Below are positions 54,749 to 64,000 of a DNA stretch of 64,000 nucleotides, piece after piece. How positions within the stretch are numbered: the stretch's first letter is position 1; every line of letters begins with the position of its first letter. The stretch comes from Yponomeuta sedellus (lineage: Eukaryota; Arthropoda; Insecta; Lepidoptera; Yponomeutidae), in contig OW203727.1 in the NCBI GenBank assembly GCA_934045075.1, positions 13,307,501-13,371,500 of the forward strand, written 5' to 3'. The translations under genes and the position numbers were made by a program. A model generated the notes under the pieces. The model ran no database searches, was not told where the DNA came from, and saw nothing but the letters and a program-made list of their open reading frames with translations.

Positions 54749-55777
54749 GTTGGGGTGTATGCATGGGGGCACTATAGAAGCCCTATTGGACGCAAAAAAG
54801 AAAAAAAAAATTTTCCTTTAAAAAATTTTTTAGGACTTGGAAAATTTTTTGTAAATTTTTTAAAAAAATTTTATATTTTTTTGTTCTTGCATTGTGTAGG
54901 GGCGATCTTAGGGAGCAAAAAAGGTCCCGTGACTCGGTGCCGTAAAACGCACCGCTTCCGAGTTACAAACGAAAAACGAAAAATCACTCGTAAATTTTAT
55001 AAGTGTCGGGAAGCAGTAGCCATGTAGCCTTGGGGGTTGAAATTTTTTTACTTTATTTTTGGCCGGGAATGGGTCAGGGAGGTCTTAGGGAGCAAAAAAG
55101 GGCCCGTGACTCGGTGCCGTAAAACGCACCGTTTCCGAGTTACGAACGAAAAACGAAAAATCACTCGTAAATTTTATAAGTGTCGGGAAGCAGTAGCCAT
55201 GTAGCCTTGGGGGTTGAAATTTTTTTACTTTATTTTTGGCCGGGAATGGGTCAGGGAGGTCTTAGGGAGCAAAAAAGGTCCCGTGACTCGGTGCCCCCAA
55301 GGCTACATGGCTACTGCTTCCCGACACTTATAAAATTTACGAGTGATTTTTCGTTTTTCGTTCGTAACTCGGAAACGGTGCGTTTTACGGCACCGAGTCA
55401 CGGGAACTTTTTTGCTCCCTAAGATCGCCCCTACACAATGCAAGAACAAAAAAATATAAAAATTTTTTAAAAAATTTACAAAAAAATTTCCAAGTCCTAA
55501 AAAATTTTTTAAAGGAAATTTTTTTTTTTTTCCTTTTTTGCGTCCAATAGGGCTTTTAAAGTGCCCCCATGCATACACCCACCAACCGTTTAATCATGCC
55601 AAATATATAGTCGAATAACTCCACAATAAACAATGTTATAAAAAAAAGTCAAAGAACAAAAACGTATTATTTTAACGTGTTAAACCGATTGCAAAAAAAA
55701 AAAACAAAAAAAAAAAACAAATTTGCAAAATTTTTCTAAGTCCTCGGCCCATAGAGCCCCCAAGGCTACACCCCAAC
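54749..55777. mobile_element. 1029-bp foldback element inserted in LINE 2 ORF2
   Basis: The left end starts GTTGGGGTGTATGCATGGGG and the right end, on the other strand, starts GTTGGGGTGTAGCCTTGGGG. Inside, a 177-bp unit beginning CTTAGGGAGCAAAAAAGG occurs at 54907, 55084 and, cut short, at 55261. From about 55295 to 55580 the sequence is the reverse complement of about 54765-55030. Frames at 54551-55027, 55180-55422 and 55303-55578 repeat each other because of this symmetry and are not genes. No target duplication was found; adjacent ORF2 sequence appears deleted. Confidence 0.75.
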
Positions 55778-58700
55778 CGTAATATTTCCTATGAATGTAA
55801 GTATTGTTTTTACAAAACCAGGGCATGCTACCAATGGGAACATTGAATGTAGCATACCATAAGCCTTTATTTTCAGCTTGAACTGTGTAGTTCCAGTGTC
55901 TTTTCCAGATATCTATAGATCTTTTCTTTAGAAGAGAGATTACATCTGTCCAGGGAACAGAAACATTAAGATTATAGCTGGAGTCAGGAATAGTATCTGC
56001 ATTATTTGTAATTGCTGTAGCCAAAAAATCAGCCCTTTCATTTCCTGCTACACCAACATGTGAAGGAACCCACACAAATGAAACATCTATGTTATGAATA
56101 AGAAACAAATCTAACCACTCCTGCTTGATTAAAGAAATTAAATAATTTGTATTAGCTTTGAATCTATTATTTTTGAGATTTTCCAGAACACTCATACTAT
56201 CACTGACAATTACATATTTATAACATCCATCACTTTTATTATTGATATTTTTTAGGGCTGCTAGTATAGCCACGGCTTCTGCTGTGAATATACTAATGTT
56301 TGAATTTATTTTATGACCAGTGCCTAAATTAAAAAAGCCATCAAAGAAAGCAAACGAGACAGCATTATCAGAATCTTCAATCATCAGTGAACTCTGAAAG
56401 TTTGTTGTACACATCTTGTTTGGTGCATAGATTGTGATCAATTATTATATTTATTGCAGGAAATTTACTAAGAAAATTTCCCTGATAACAAGGAAGGAGA
56501 GGGGATTTATAAATCTGTAATGTTTCCAGAAAATTAATGTACTGAGCAAAGCCCTGAAGGATATAAAGAGAATTTGGAGGAGAATTCATCAAGCTCAGCA
56601 ATAGGTAATTATTTCTCTTACTATATAATTTTAATAAAAATCTTTCTTTCAGATAAGTAAATCTAATAGCTAATGGAGGGAGTTTGCACTCCACCTGCAT
56701 TACATTTATAGGAGTACTTTTAAATGCTCCTGTGATGAGTCTCAAGTTTTTATTTTGAATTTTATCCAAGGCATTCACCAATCTACTGTCACCACCAAAA
56801 CAAAGAAAACCATATTCAAAATGACTACGAACCAATGATTTGTACAGAAGTAACAATATTTTCGGATCTGCTCCCCACGAAATCCTGCACAAAGATTTCA
56901 AAATATTATGGGCCTTATTGGCTCTTAAACTTAGCAATTCAACATATTTTTTCCAAGACATATTGTGAGTAAAGATAATACCTAAAAACTTAGCCTCTTG
57001 AGAAACAGGAATGGGGACTTTGTTGTAGAATACAGAAGGAATATTATTACTAGCTTTACCAAATACAACCACTTTAGATTTTAATGCATTTATATCAAGA
57101 TTCAGATAGGTGAAGTATGTAGACAACCCTTTTAAAGATTTGTTAAGAATTTCACTGATGTTTTTTAATTTTTTTCCAGATGCATAAACAACCAAGTCGT
57201 CAGCAAATTGAAGATTTTTGACTTCAGAACCCAAAATGAGATTTAAACGGCGGATATATAAGAGGAAAATTAATGGAGAAAGTATTCCGCCTTGACAAAC
57301 ACCAACAGAAGCGAATCGTGGACCATAAAGATTACCATTATATTTTACATAGACTTCCCTCTCAGTAAGAAAATTATGAATCCAATTAACAATTTTATTT
57401 GGGATCCCGATGGAAAGTAACTCAACACAAAGAATGTCGACATTGACACTATTAAATGCTCCAGACACATCAAAAAACACCGACATCAAATAATATTTTT
57501 TATTTAAACTATTTTGTATGTCAAGCTGCAGCTGACAGATGCTTTCACGAGCTGATGTTCCTCTTCGAAAGCCAAATTGATTAGAAGGTAAAATACTATT
57601 TTGTTCTACATAAAATTCCAACCTTTGTTTTATCAGTTGTTCAAAAACTTTGCCTATGCAAGATGTCAAAGCAATAGGACGGTAGGAATCTGGATTTGAT
57701 CGAGGCTTATCTGGCTTTAATATGGGCACTAAACAATCGGACTTCCATGAGTGGGGAATCTCGTCAACCATAGGTTATTTAATATTTCAAGCAAAATCTG
57801 TAAGCTATTTTTACTAAGCCTTTTTAACATTATATAAGGAATACCATCCAGACCAAATGCGCCATCTTTTCTCGAGAGAATAGCTGATATTAATTCTTCA
57901 ATTGAGAAAGATTTTATCATAAAATTATTTGCAGGATTTGTTTCACTGTCTGGGGAAAATTTTGGTTTATTATTTACATGGTCGGGTGTATACTTTTGCA
58001 AAAAATCTTGTATCCAACTATCATTGTCATTATTAAAAGAGTAAGTTTTGTTGAATTTACGCATACAATTCCAGATTATTGACAGAGGTGTACATCGATT
58101 GAAGGAGCTACACAGTTCAATCCAGCTATTAGATCTTTCCATTTTTAACAAAAGTTTTTTATGTGCTTGTAATTTTTTAAATTCAATGTAAGATTGATCT
58201 GAAGGATTATTTTTAAAGTTAATATAGGCAAGTTTGGAATTTTCTACAGCTTCTGAACATTTTTTATTCCACCAAGGAAGAGAGAGCTTCTTGCGTATCA
58301 GTCTACGACGAGAGTTGATAGCACCAAAAGAAGAAGAAACAGAATTACGATTTGTAAGAGAGTCATTAACTACATTATGCAATATGTTACAAAAACTGTT
58401 ATATGCTGTCAACGGAGTGTAATTTTCAACCTGAAAATCAGACAGTTGTGTGTCTACATATTGTTCATATAATGTCCAATTGATCATTTTAAAGTTAGGA
58501 TAGATGGGCAAAGGATTAGCACCATTGCTGTTTACAAGACCATCATCATTAATACTATTATTTACAAAAACCTTAATAATTACAGGAAGATGGTAGCTGC
58601 CAAGAGGATCATTATGTACAGACCAATCGCAAGACAGAGCCAGTGATGGGGAAGCCAGTGATAAATCCAAAGCATTGGGACGCCATGTCAAGGAGCCCAC

Positions 58701-59225
58701 AGTAGTAACCTCGCCGGAATTCAAAACAACCAAATTTTTTTCATCAATAATTTCCAAAATATCTCTTCCTCTAGGATTAATAGAATGGCACCCCCACAAA
58801 GTATGGTGTGCATTAAAATCACCTGCAAATAACATGGGTTCGGGTATTGACTCTATTATTGACTGAAATTTAAGTTTATCAAAAGATGGTACACAGTTTG
58901 TAGGACAGTAAAAACTTACAATACTCATTTCTTTATTATTTACAGATATCCTTACACAAATGTTTTGTAAGGAGTTGTCCGAATATGTATTAATTTTTTT
59001 ATAATTTAAACTATTATGTATTAAAATTGCTACACCATTATGTTTATTACCAATATCGTTTCTTTCTATTCGATATCCTTTTATGTTAAAATCTTTAATA
59101 GGAGTTAGCCAAGTCTCTGATATTATTGCTACATGTATATCGTTTTCATAAAGAAATTGTGTTAATAGAAATTTATTGCTAATAATACTCTGGGAGTTCC
59201 ACTGCATAATATTAAGTAGATCCAT
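55778..59225 (-). pseudogene. LINE 2 ORF2: endonuclease, reverse transcriptase, RNase H; two frameshifts
   Basis: It begins at ATG 59225, overlapping the ORF1 end by 14 bases (stop-start coupling). The endonuclease has MQWNSQS, SETWLTP, AGDFNAHHTLWG and GSYHLP. The first frameshift is near 57765. The reverse transcriptase follows with SYRPIALTS, QFGFRRGTSA, VFFDVSGAFN, GGILSPLIF and the catalytic FADD. The second frameshift is near 56395, at the start of RNase H, which then shows TAEAVAILAALKN, VSDSMSVLENL and HVGVAGNERADFLA. The frame runs into the foldback element after IHRKYY. It is not functional. Confidence 0.87.
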
Positions 59226-60306
59226 TGTTAGAAGAAGTGGTATTTCTTACAGTTTGTGCTAAGATTTCTTTTATTGATGTAGAGTTGATTGGGGTGTTTT
59301 TCTGATTTGTAACTATTTTTGTAATTGCTTGAATGAGTATGTTCATGAAAAAATCTGATTTCGTTAAATTTTGAATTTGTGTTTCGATGTTCGATTTTGT
59401 TAATTGGGGGAAGGAGTTTTCACTGAATAAATCTGAGTATGTGACGGCCCTTGACTTAATTTTGTTTTCCTCTATTTTCAATTTTTTTTGTGGACATGTG
59501 TTAGAGATAGCTATGTGATTGCCTCCGCAGTTGCAGCATTTCGCGTTTTTAGGATCCTCTTTACATGTTTTAAAATGGTGATTTTCTGTGCAGATCGAGC
59601 ACACAACCGAATTTCGGCAGTATTTGGCAATGTGGCCAAACTTCATGCACTGAAGACATTGCTTTACTGGTGGTATATAAGCGCTTACCTCATGTCTCCA
59701 AGAATCGAGATAGACGTACTGAGGCAATTCAGTGGATGCAAAAGTTACCGCGACTGTCTGAGTGGGAAGATGTGACACGTCGCCGTCGTCACTCCGCACC
59801 CGACGCATGAAACGTCTCACTTGAATTACATTTCGAGAGCTGCCAATCAACGAGAAGATTTGTTTGTTGGAAAGGTCAGTAGGGACTGAGGTAAGAACCC
59901 CAGTCGCTTCAGTGTCGCTAGCCGGTATAGTGGCCTTCAGGTCTAGTTCGTCGAGTAATTTTTTATTCTGCATAAACACATTTGCGTTGTTTGACAAATC
60001 GAACGTAATGCCAATCTTGAATTTATTTACTGACTTCAGATGTAGAATGCCAGTGACGCAGAATTTGCGTATGGCATGGGAGAAAGCTAGCCTGTCTTTG
60101 TCGGAAAACGGTTTTTCATTTTCGTGTGACACGAACACTATGTATTCCGATTTTTTACTGTTTTCAGGATACCTCCTAGAGTACCCTGGAACCTTAAAAA
60201 CATTGTACTTCCTGGAGGAGTCATCATCCGAGTCCGAAGTGTCCATAGCTGGTGATGATCGCTCGTCAGGGGGATCAGTTTTTTTCCGCTTCTTTCCCGC
60301 CCCCAT
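59212..60306 (-). CDS. I-like LINE 2 ORF1: gag-like protein
   Basis: An intact 364-codon frame with a basic start (GAGKKRKK), an acidic DTSDSDDDSS stretch, and three zinc knuckles CLQCMKFGHIAKYC, CSICTENHHFKTC and CCNCGGNHIAISNTC. Its stop overlaps the ORF2 start. It is similar to the 29984-31129 protein in order and knuckle spacing. Confidence 0.88.
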   Translation of the reverse strand: MGAGKKRKKTDPPDERSSPAMDTSDSDDDSSRKYNVFKVPGYSRRYPENSKKSEYIVFVSHENEKPFSDKDRLAFSHAIRKFCVTGILHLKSVNKFKIGITFDLSNNANVFMQNKKLLDELDLKATIPASDTEATGVLTSVPTDLSNKQIFSLIGSSRNVIQVRRFMRRVRSDDGDVSHLPTQTVAVTFASTELPQYVYLDSWRHEVSAYIPPVKQCLQCMKFGHIAKYCRNSVVCSICTENHHFKTCKEDPKNAKCCNCGGNHIAISNTCPQKKLKIEENKIKSRAVTYSDLFSENSFPQLTKSNIETQIQNLTKSDFFMNILIQAITKIVTNQKNTPINSTSIKEILAQTVRNTTSSNNGST

Positions 60307-60454
60307 CTTCTAATTACAATATGTACAAACTTGTCTACCAACTATATGTACAATTCACTTTGTATTTACAGAGAAATATAAAAGTTATCAATTTATTGAA
60401 AATTGTTCAAATTTCGCCGCCTTTACTCATCCAAGGTTCCCGCGCTTTTTTTTC

Positions 60455-60463
60455 GTTTGTCAT
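60455..60463. repeat. Target-site duplication of I-like LINE 2 (5' side)
   Basis: GTTTGTCAT, the same as 53939-53947. Confidence 0.65.
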
Positions 60464-60469
60464 ATTAAT

Positions 60470-61012
60470 CTGTGTGAGATATTTTTTTTTAGTTGGTTTC
60501 ACGGCCCTGGATTCGAGTCCTTTTGAGCCTTGTGTGAGATATGTCATGGACCACAGACTACAGTAGTTCACACGATGGCGAAATAAAATGTAATGCATAC
60601 ACAAAGTGATTACTCTAGGGTCCAGACCCGCTGGACGACCCGCGGAGGTGCGTCCGCTCCAATGTAATATTAATATATAAAAGAATAAGTATAATAAAAT
60701 AAAAGACTATTTAGTATCAAGCCTACCGATTGTACAATCTTTACTGGTACAATAAAGAATTTAATAAGGGTTGTATTTAAACACAAATAAAAATAAACAA
60801 TTTTTGTATCCAAAAATAATCCAAATTCTTATCAAACTTTCTGATTGCACCGCAAAATATTAACTCAAAATATTACTAAATAAACTACAATTTATATTCG
60901 TGGTGTACCGCTATTTATCTTAAAGTAAAACTTTTATATTAACGCACAGCTAATAATTACACATGCACATTATACCTAGTAAGTCATTTTTTTAAAATAA
61001 AGCTTTTATTTT
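60470..61012. other. No recognised feature
   Basis: AT-rich DNA with a GC patch at about 60610-60660. No coding or repeat signal identified. Confidence 0.35.
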
Positions 61013-61016
61013 TATA

Positions 61017-61091
61017 TGACCCATGCCGGGACTCGAACCCGCGACCTCTGGCTAATCGTGCCAGCGCTCTCTGAGCTAACAATGTCGAGTT
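61017..61091 (-). repeat. tRNA-like SINE head, same family as 25169-25873
   Basis: On the minus strand it reads TTAGCTCAGAGAGCGCTGGC, ATTAGCCAGAGG, and TCGCGGGTTCGAGTCCCGGC, closely matching the cloverleaf segment of the composite at 25.2-25.6 kb. It is degraded at the 5' acceptor side. Confidence 0.65.
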
Positions 61092-61482
61092 GGTTTTCGG
61101 TCTTCCATGTTCAACCTAACACGCTCCTTCGCGCTCCGCTACGCTACGCGCTTCGTCGCACCTATATTTTTGTTATGACTTATGAGAATGAGTATTATCA
61201 ACGCACGCTCTGGGTAATTTGCTGTGCAATCAGTATTTATGATGAGATTGTCGTATTTTTGTACCTTCAGGAATTTATTTGTTTCGCATAAGAGAAAAAA
61301 AGTAATTTCGTGCTGATGTATATTTTCGAATTACCTGCTGTACTAGCTTTATTAAACGTTTAGTTTATTTGTAGTGCAATAATTTATTTGATGTGAAAAA
61401 GTATATAAAGGATATAAAGAAATTGATAGGTGATTGTTTATCTGATGTGCAATTAATAATATCTTAATTAATAATAAAATCA

Positions 61483-62350
61483 ATGTATAAAAATAATGAT
61501 GAAAACTTTAAAGCTTTGAAAGTAGCCGTGATGGATGGGTTAGGTGATGGTAAAAATGCCATGTTTTTTAATTTTATTGTCATTAGGGATCGTGACGACT
61601 ATGGGACTAGTCATAAAAAGCGCCCGAGGCGCGCGCTCAGAACCGTCTTAGGCGTACGCCGAGCGGGCGCAGCGCACGCTCGCTTATCCGAAAATATTAT
61701 CAAGAGCAATCGTTGACGAAGTAGGTGTCACATCGTTTCGTACTACCGTTATGGAAGAAGTATGGATAGAAATATTACCGACAGAGGAGAGTTCAAGCCT
61801 TAAGGCGAGGTTACACAGTGCGAGCTGGCATGTGAGCTAACCTAGTCAGTTACTGAGGTGCAGCAACTCACACCTTGTAACCGCATCATCACCGTGTAAC
61901 CTAGCCATTACATTCAGGAAATGCAGCTCGAAGACTTACTGTTTGTAGGTGGTTAAGAGAAAAAATAGGCAGAGATAAACGTTTTCTTCATTTGATATTA
62001 TGGTCTGATGAACTAGGTATGTTTTTTAATAATAAAATGTATGTACAACCGGTGAAATCACCATTATTGGTGTAGAAAAAACAATTCAGGTTTCGAGAAC
62101 CCATCAAGTTCATTTCTTTTAACTATTGTAACGTAATGTGAACTTAGTGATAGTGGAGGAATTTTATGAAGGCACCTTGAATTCCAACATTTACAACAAC
62201 AAAATATTATTCTTGATCACCTTGTCCTTGATATACCACTACGGAATTACGAAAATATTTTGGACCGTACCAGGCGTTGGTCAGCGCATACTCCAGGCTC
62301 TATACTACTCGCTTGGTGCCATGCTATGTTGTCTTCTATACAAATAGGAG
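61483..62350 (+). pseudogene. Decayed DDE transposase (Tc1/mariner-like superfamily) with a MITE inside
   Basis: Shifting frames give RRLTV...WLREKIGRDKRFLHLI, then LWSDELGMFFNN (the WSDE first catalytic Asp) and FYEGTLNSNIYNNKIL, a stretch I associate with insect DDE transposases of this superfamily. Stops and shifts are frequent, and the last catalytic region is not recognisable. The open frame at 61483-61716 may be its N-terminal part, but that part has no domain I can name. Confidence 0.45.
61803..61907. repeat. 105-bp MITE with TTA duplication
   Basis: The left end AGGCGAGGTTACACAGTG and the right end CACCGTGTAACCTAGCCA are inverted over about 17 bases. TTA flanks both sides (61800-61802 and 61908-61910). 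It lies within the decayed transposase but is not obviously derived from it. Confidence 0.75.
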
Positions 62351-62354
62351 TTTC

Positions 62355-63245
62355 AGTCAATAGCGCCACCTATCCCCCAACACCGGAACTATTATGAGCT
62401 ATGTTTATTCAGTGTTGCCCGTAAAACTAACTGAGTGCAAGTTATAGCAAAAATTTGCTCACCAATTTTTAAACTTTCTTCAAATAAACTATCATAGTTT
62501 AAACTAAGACTTCACAAAACAAGCTCATAATAAACATACGACAACGAGTATTATTTAGATTTATATAATTTAGATATTATTTTTACAATCTGATTTCCCA
62601 AGAAGGTAATTGCAAGTGAAAACTAGCAACACAAGATTTTTTATGACACAACTTTTCTTCAACGGGTTTCGTTTCGTGAAAAAGTTTTTGATGCTTAATT
62701 TTCTTATAATATTTGTGGATTTCCAGCTTCGAAGTGATTCCTAAGTTTCAGAAAGTGACTCTTAACATGTGGCTTGATGTGAGAAATTGACTCGAGAAAA
62801 GTGTTGTTGTGTTTTGAGACAGTGACTCTTTGTGATCCTTTTGTGGTGATTTTTGTGAGAACCTACCTAAAAAATAAAACAAAGAATTGTGTCGGGGAAT
62901 CAGGTATTAAAATAAATATTTAATTTTGTTAAACTATTATACAGTTTTATTTCTTAATTGCAAGTAGTTCTTTTCCTAAGCAAAAGTTTGTTTCAGTGAA
63001 AAAGGATACTTAGGGCTTAAATTTTTGGAGTTTTCGATTTTTTATGTCATCCCGTGCATTAGTTCCTTTTTCATTGAAACAAACTTTAAAACCTCCATAA
63101 ATAAACGTTACTAGTATAAGCATATATAGGTATTTATATGCACTGTACCATGTACGGTGCGATAATAGTTATGAGGTTAGAAACTAGATGGCAGCACTGT
63201 AACGAAATCGCGAGACGGCCATCTACACGCCAGTAAATATTGCTT
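62355..63245. other. No recognised gene
   Basis: AT-rich DNA. GGGGAATCAG|GTATTA near 62898 could be a donor, but no exon content supports it. Confidence 0.3.
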
Positions 63246-63251
63246 GGTGCT

Positions 63252-63312
63252 CGATTCCAATAGTCTATCTGTCAAATTACTTGCTAATTTGACAGTTAGA
63301 CGATAGGAATCG
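63252..63312. repeat. Imperfect hairpin, 28-nt arms
   Basis: CGATTCCAATAGTCTATCTG (63252 on) pairs with the segment ending GTTAGACGATAGGAATCG (63312). 25 of 28 positions pair round a 5-base loop. Confidence 0.65.
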
Positions 63313-63319
63313 CTTCGGA

Positions 63320-63755
63320 TTTGGTACGCATGATTAGGCCACAAATCTGGCGCCTCTAGATTTATTTTTGTGGGGCTACTTGTAAACGATTTTTATGAAA
63401 AGCAATACTATAGTGATCAATACTAAAAACGCGCTAATAACAATTTTGTATGGGATTCATCCGAATAAATTATCAGCAGCAGGTCGGTATAGAAACGAAC
63501 CAATCTATGCATTCGTCAAAATGGTAGGTACTTCGAGCACTTGACATTGCAGGGCAATAAAACAGTAACATTTTTAATAAGAATAACATCATCACATTAC
63601 ATTTCACTAATGAAAAAAATTAAAATTAATATGATTTAATATTTTTGACATGTGGAAGATTATAATATACCGTATACATAATCATTTGTTTTTTATTAAA
63701 TTCCAGTAACACAAGCTTTATCTTAGGACTAGCAATGATTTCCTGCAAATTTTAT
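63320..63755. other. No recognised feature
   Basis: AT-rich DNA with no coding or repeat signal identified. Confidence 0.3.
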
Positions 63756-63761
63756 GAAAAA

Positions 63762-63885
63762 AGTTTATTATTATCATTATACTTTATTGCACACGAAACA
63801 TTAAATAGGACATTATAAGAAATAACATGTACAAAGGCGAGCTTATCATTTAAAGTTTATTGAGATTTCTGGCTCTTTTACGGCC
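63762..63885 (-). repeat. LINE 3'-end fragment
   Basis: On the minus strand it reads GAAATCTCAATAAACTTTAA, GATAAGCTCGCCTTTGTACA, then GTGTGCAATAAAGTATAATG and a TAA-rich tail. It resembles the 3' region of the outer LINE at 41217-41280 and the fragment at 29155-29246. Confidence 0.65.
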
Positions 63886-64000
63886 GAATACTCAAACGTC
63901 ATTCAAATATTTAAAGGCATCTTAAATAATTGACAAGCCGTTAAACACAAATTCGTATACACAAACGTTAGTTAAAAGCTTCTCTTAAATTTAAGTGGAA

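Larger units (their letters stand above)
53948..60454 (-). mobile_element. I-like LINE 2, full-length but broken
   Basis: A minus-strand non-LTR retrotransposon with ORF1, ORF2 (endonuclease, reverse transcriptase, RNase H), a 3' tandem repeat and a poly(A) tract (T-run at 53948-53963). It is about 6.5 kb, or 5.5 kb without the foldback insertion, close to LINE 1. The proteins are clearly related to LINE 1 but differ at many positions, so it is another family of the same clade. ORF2 has two frameshifts and one insertion. Confidence 0.85.

Noticed and set aside
54551..55578. Three overlapping open frames of 80-158 codons on both strands
   Set aside because: They encode the same residues on opposite strands because the region is a palindrome; they are frame artefacts of the foldback element.
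1..64000. CRISPR arrays, bacterial operons, viral genomes
   Set aside because: None seen. Tandem repeats present lack spacer structure, and all large open frames belong to retroelements or DNA transposons.

Overview
The window reads as nuclear DNA of an insect, most likely a moth or butterfly. It is AT-rich, its one recognisable housekeeping gene is split by short introns with insect-like GT-AG sites, and it is full of interspersed repeats of kinds familiar from Lepidoptera (a repeat ending in a GGGTTCCGT/ACGGAACCC pair, AACCGACTTC-ended repeats, tRNA-headed SINEs, LINE tails ending in CAATAAAG). There are no operons, CRISPR arrays, rRNA genes or intact tRNA genes. The species call is inference from repeat style, not from a search.

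Host genes are few. A complete seven-exon gene for methylthioribose-1-phosphate isomerase (Mri1, methionine salvage) lies on the minus strand at 49285-53739; spliced it gives 352 codons with both catalytic residues. A plus-strand THAP-domain gene starts at 24204; its first two exons give a full C2CH zinc-binding THAP domain, and downstream candidate exons carry two copies of the DHNY motif (the HCF-1-binding signature of THAP proteins). A broken THAP-like sequence lies at 18590-18870. Other possible exons are weak.

The dominant structure is a stack of transposons nested inside each other between about 29341 and 45650. An old minus-strand LINE (no RNase H seen) was hit in ORF2 by a mariner (41686-42948, TA duplication) and in its 3' region by a TTA-flanked, GGCC-ended DNA element (29399-41207). 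That DNA element received a full-length I-like LINE on the plus strand (29887-39838, 12-bp target duplication). The I-like LINE received an intact Copia LTR retrotransposon (33679-38245, 5-bp duplication, LTRs identical by eye, one 1400-codon open frame). The DNA element also holds a 12-copy 47-bp minisatellite and a tRNA-derived SINE. The nesting gives a relative order of events, with Copia youngest in that line.

A second I-like LINE of a related but different family lies on the minus strand at 53948-60454. Its poly(A) end is about 200 bp upstream of the Mri1 start codon. Its ORF2 is broken by two frameshifts and by a 1-kb foldback element (54749-55777). The left third (1-24 kb) holds mainly small MITEs, foldback elements, LINE tails and unassigned AT-rich DNA. 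The right end (60.5-64 kb) holds a decayed DDE transposase with a 105-bp MITE inside it.
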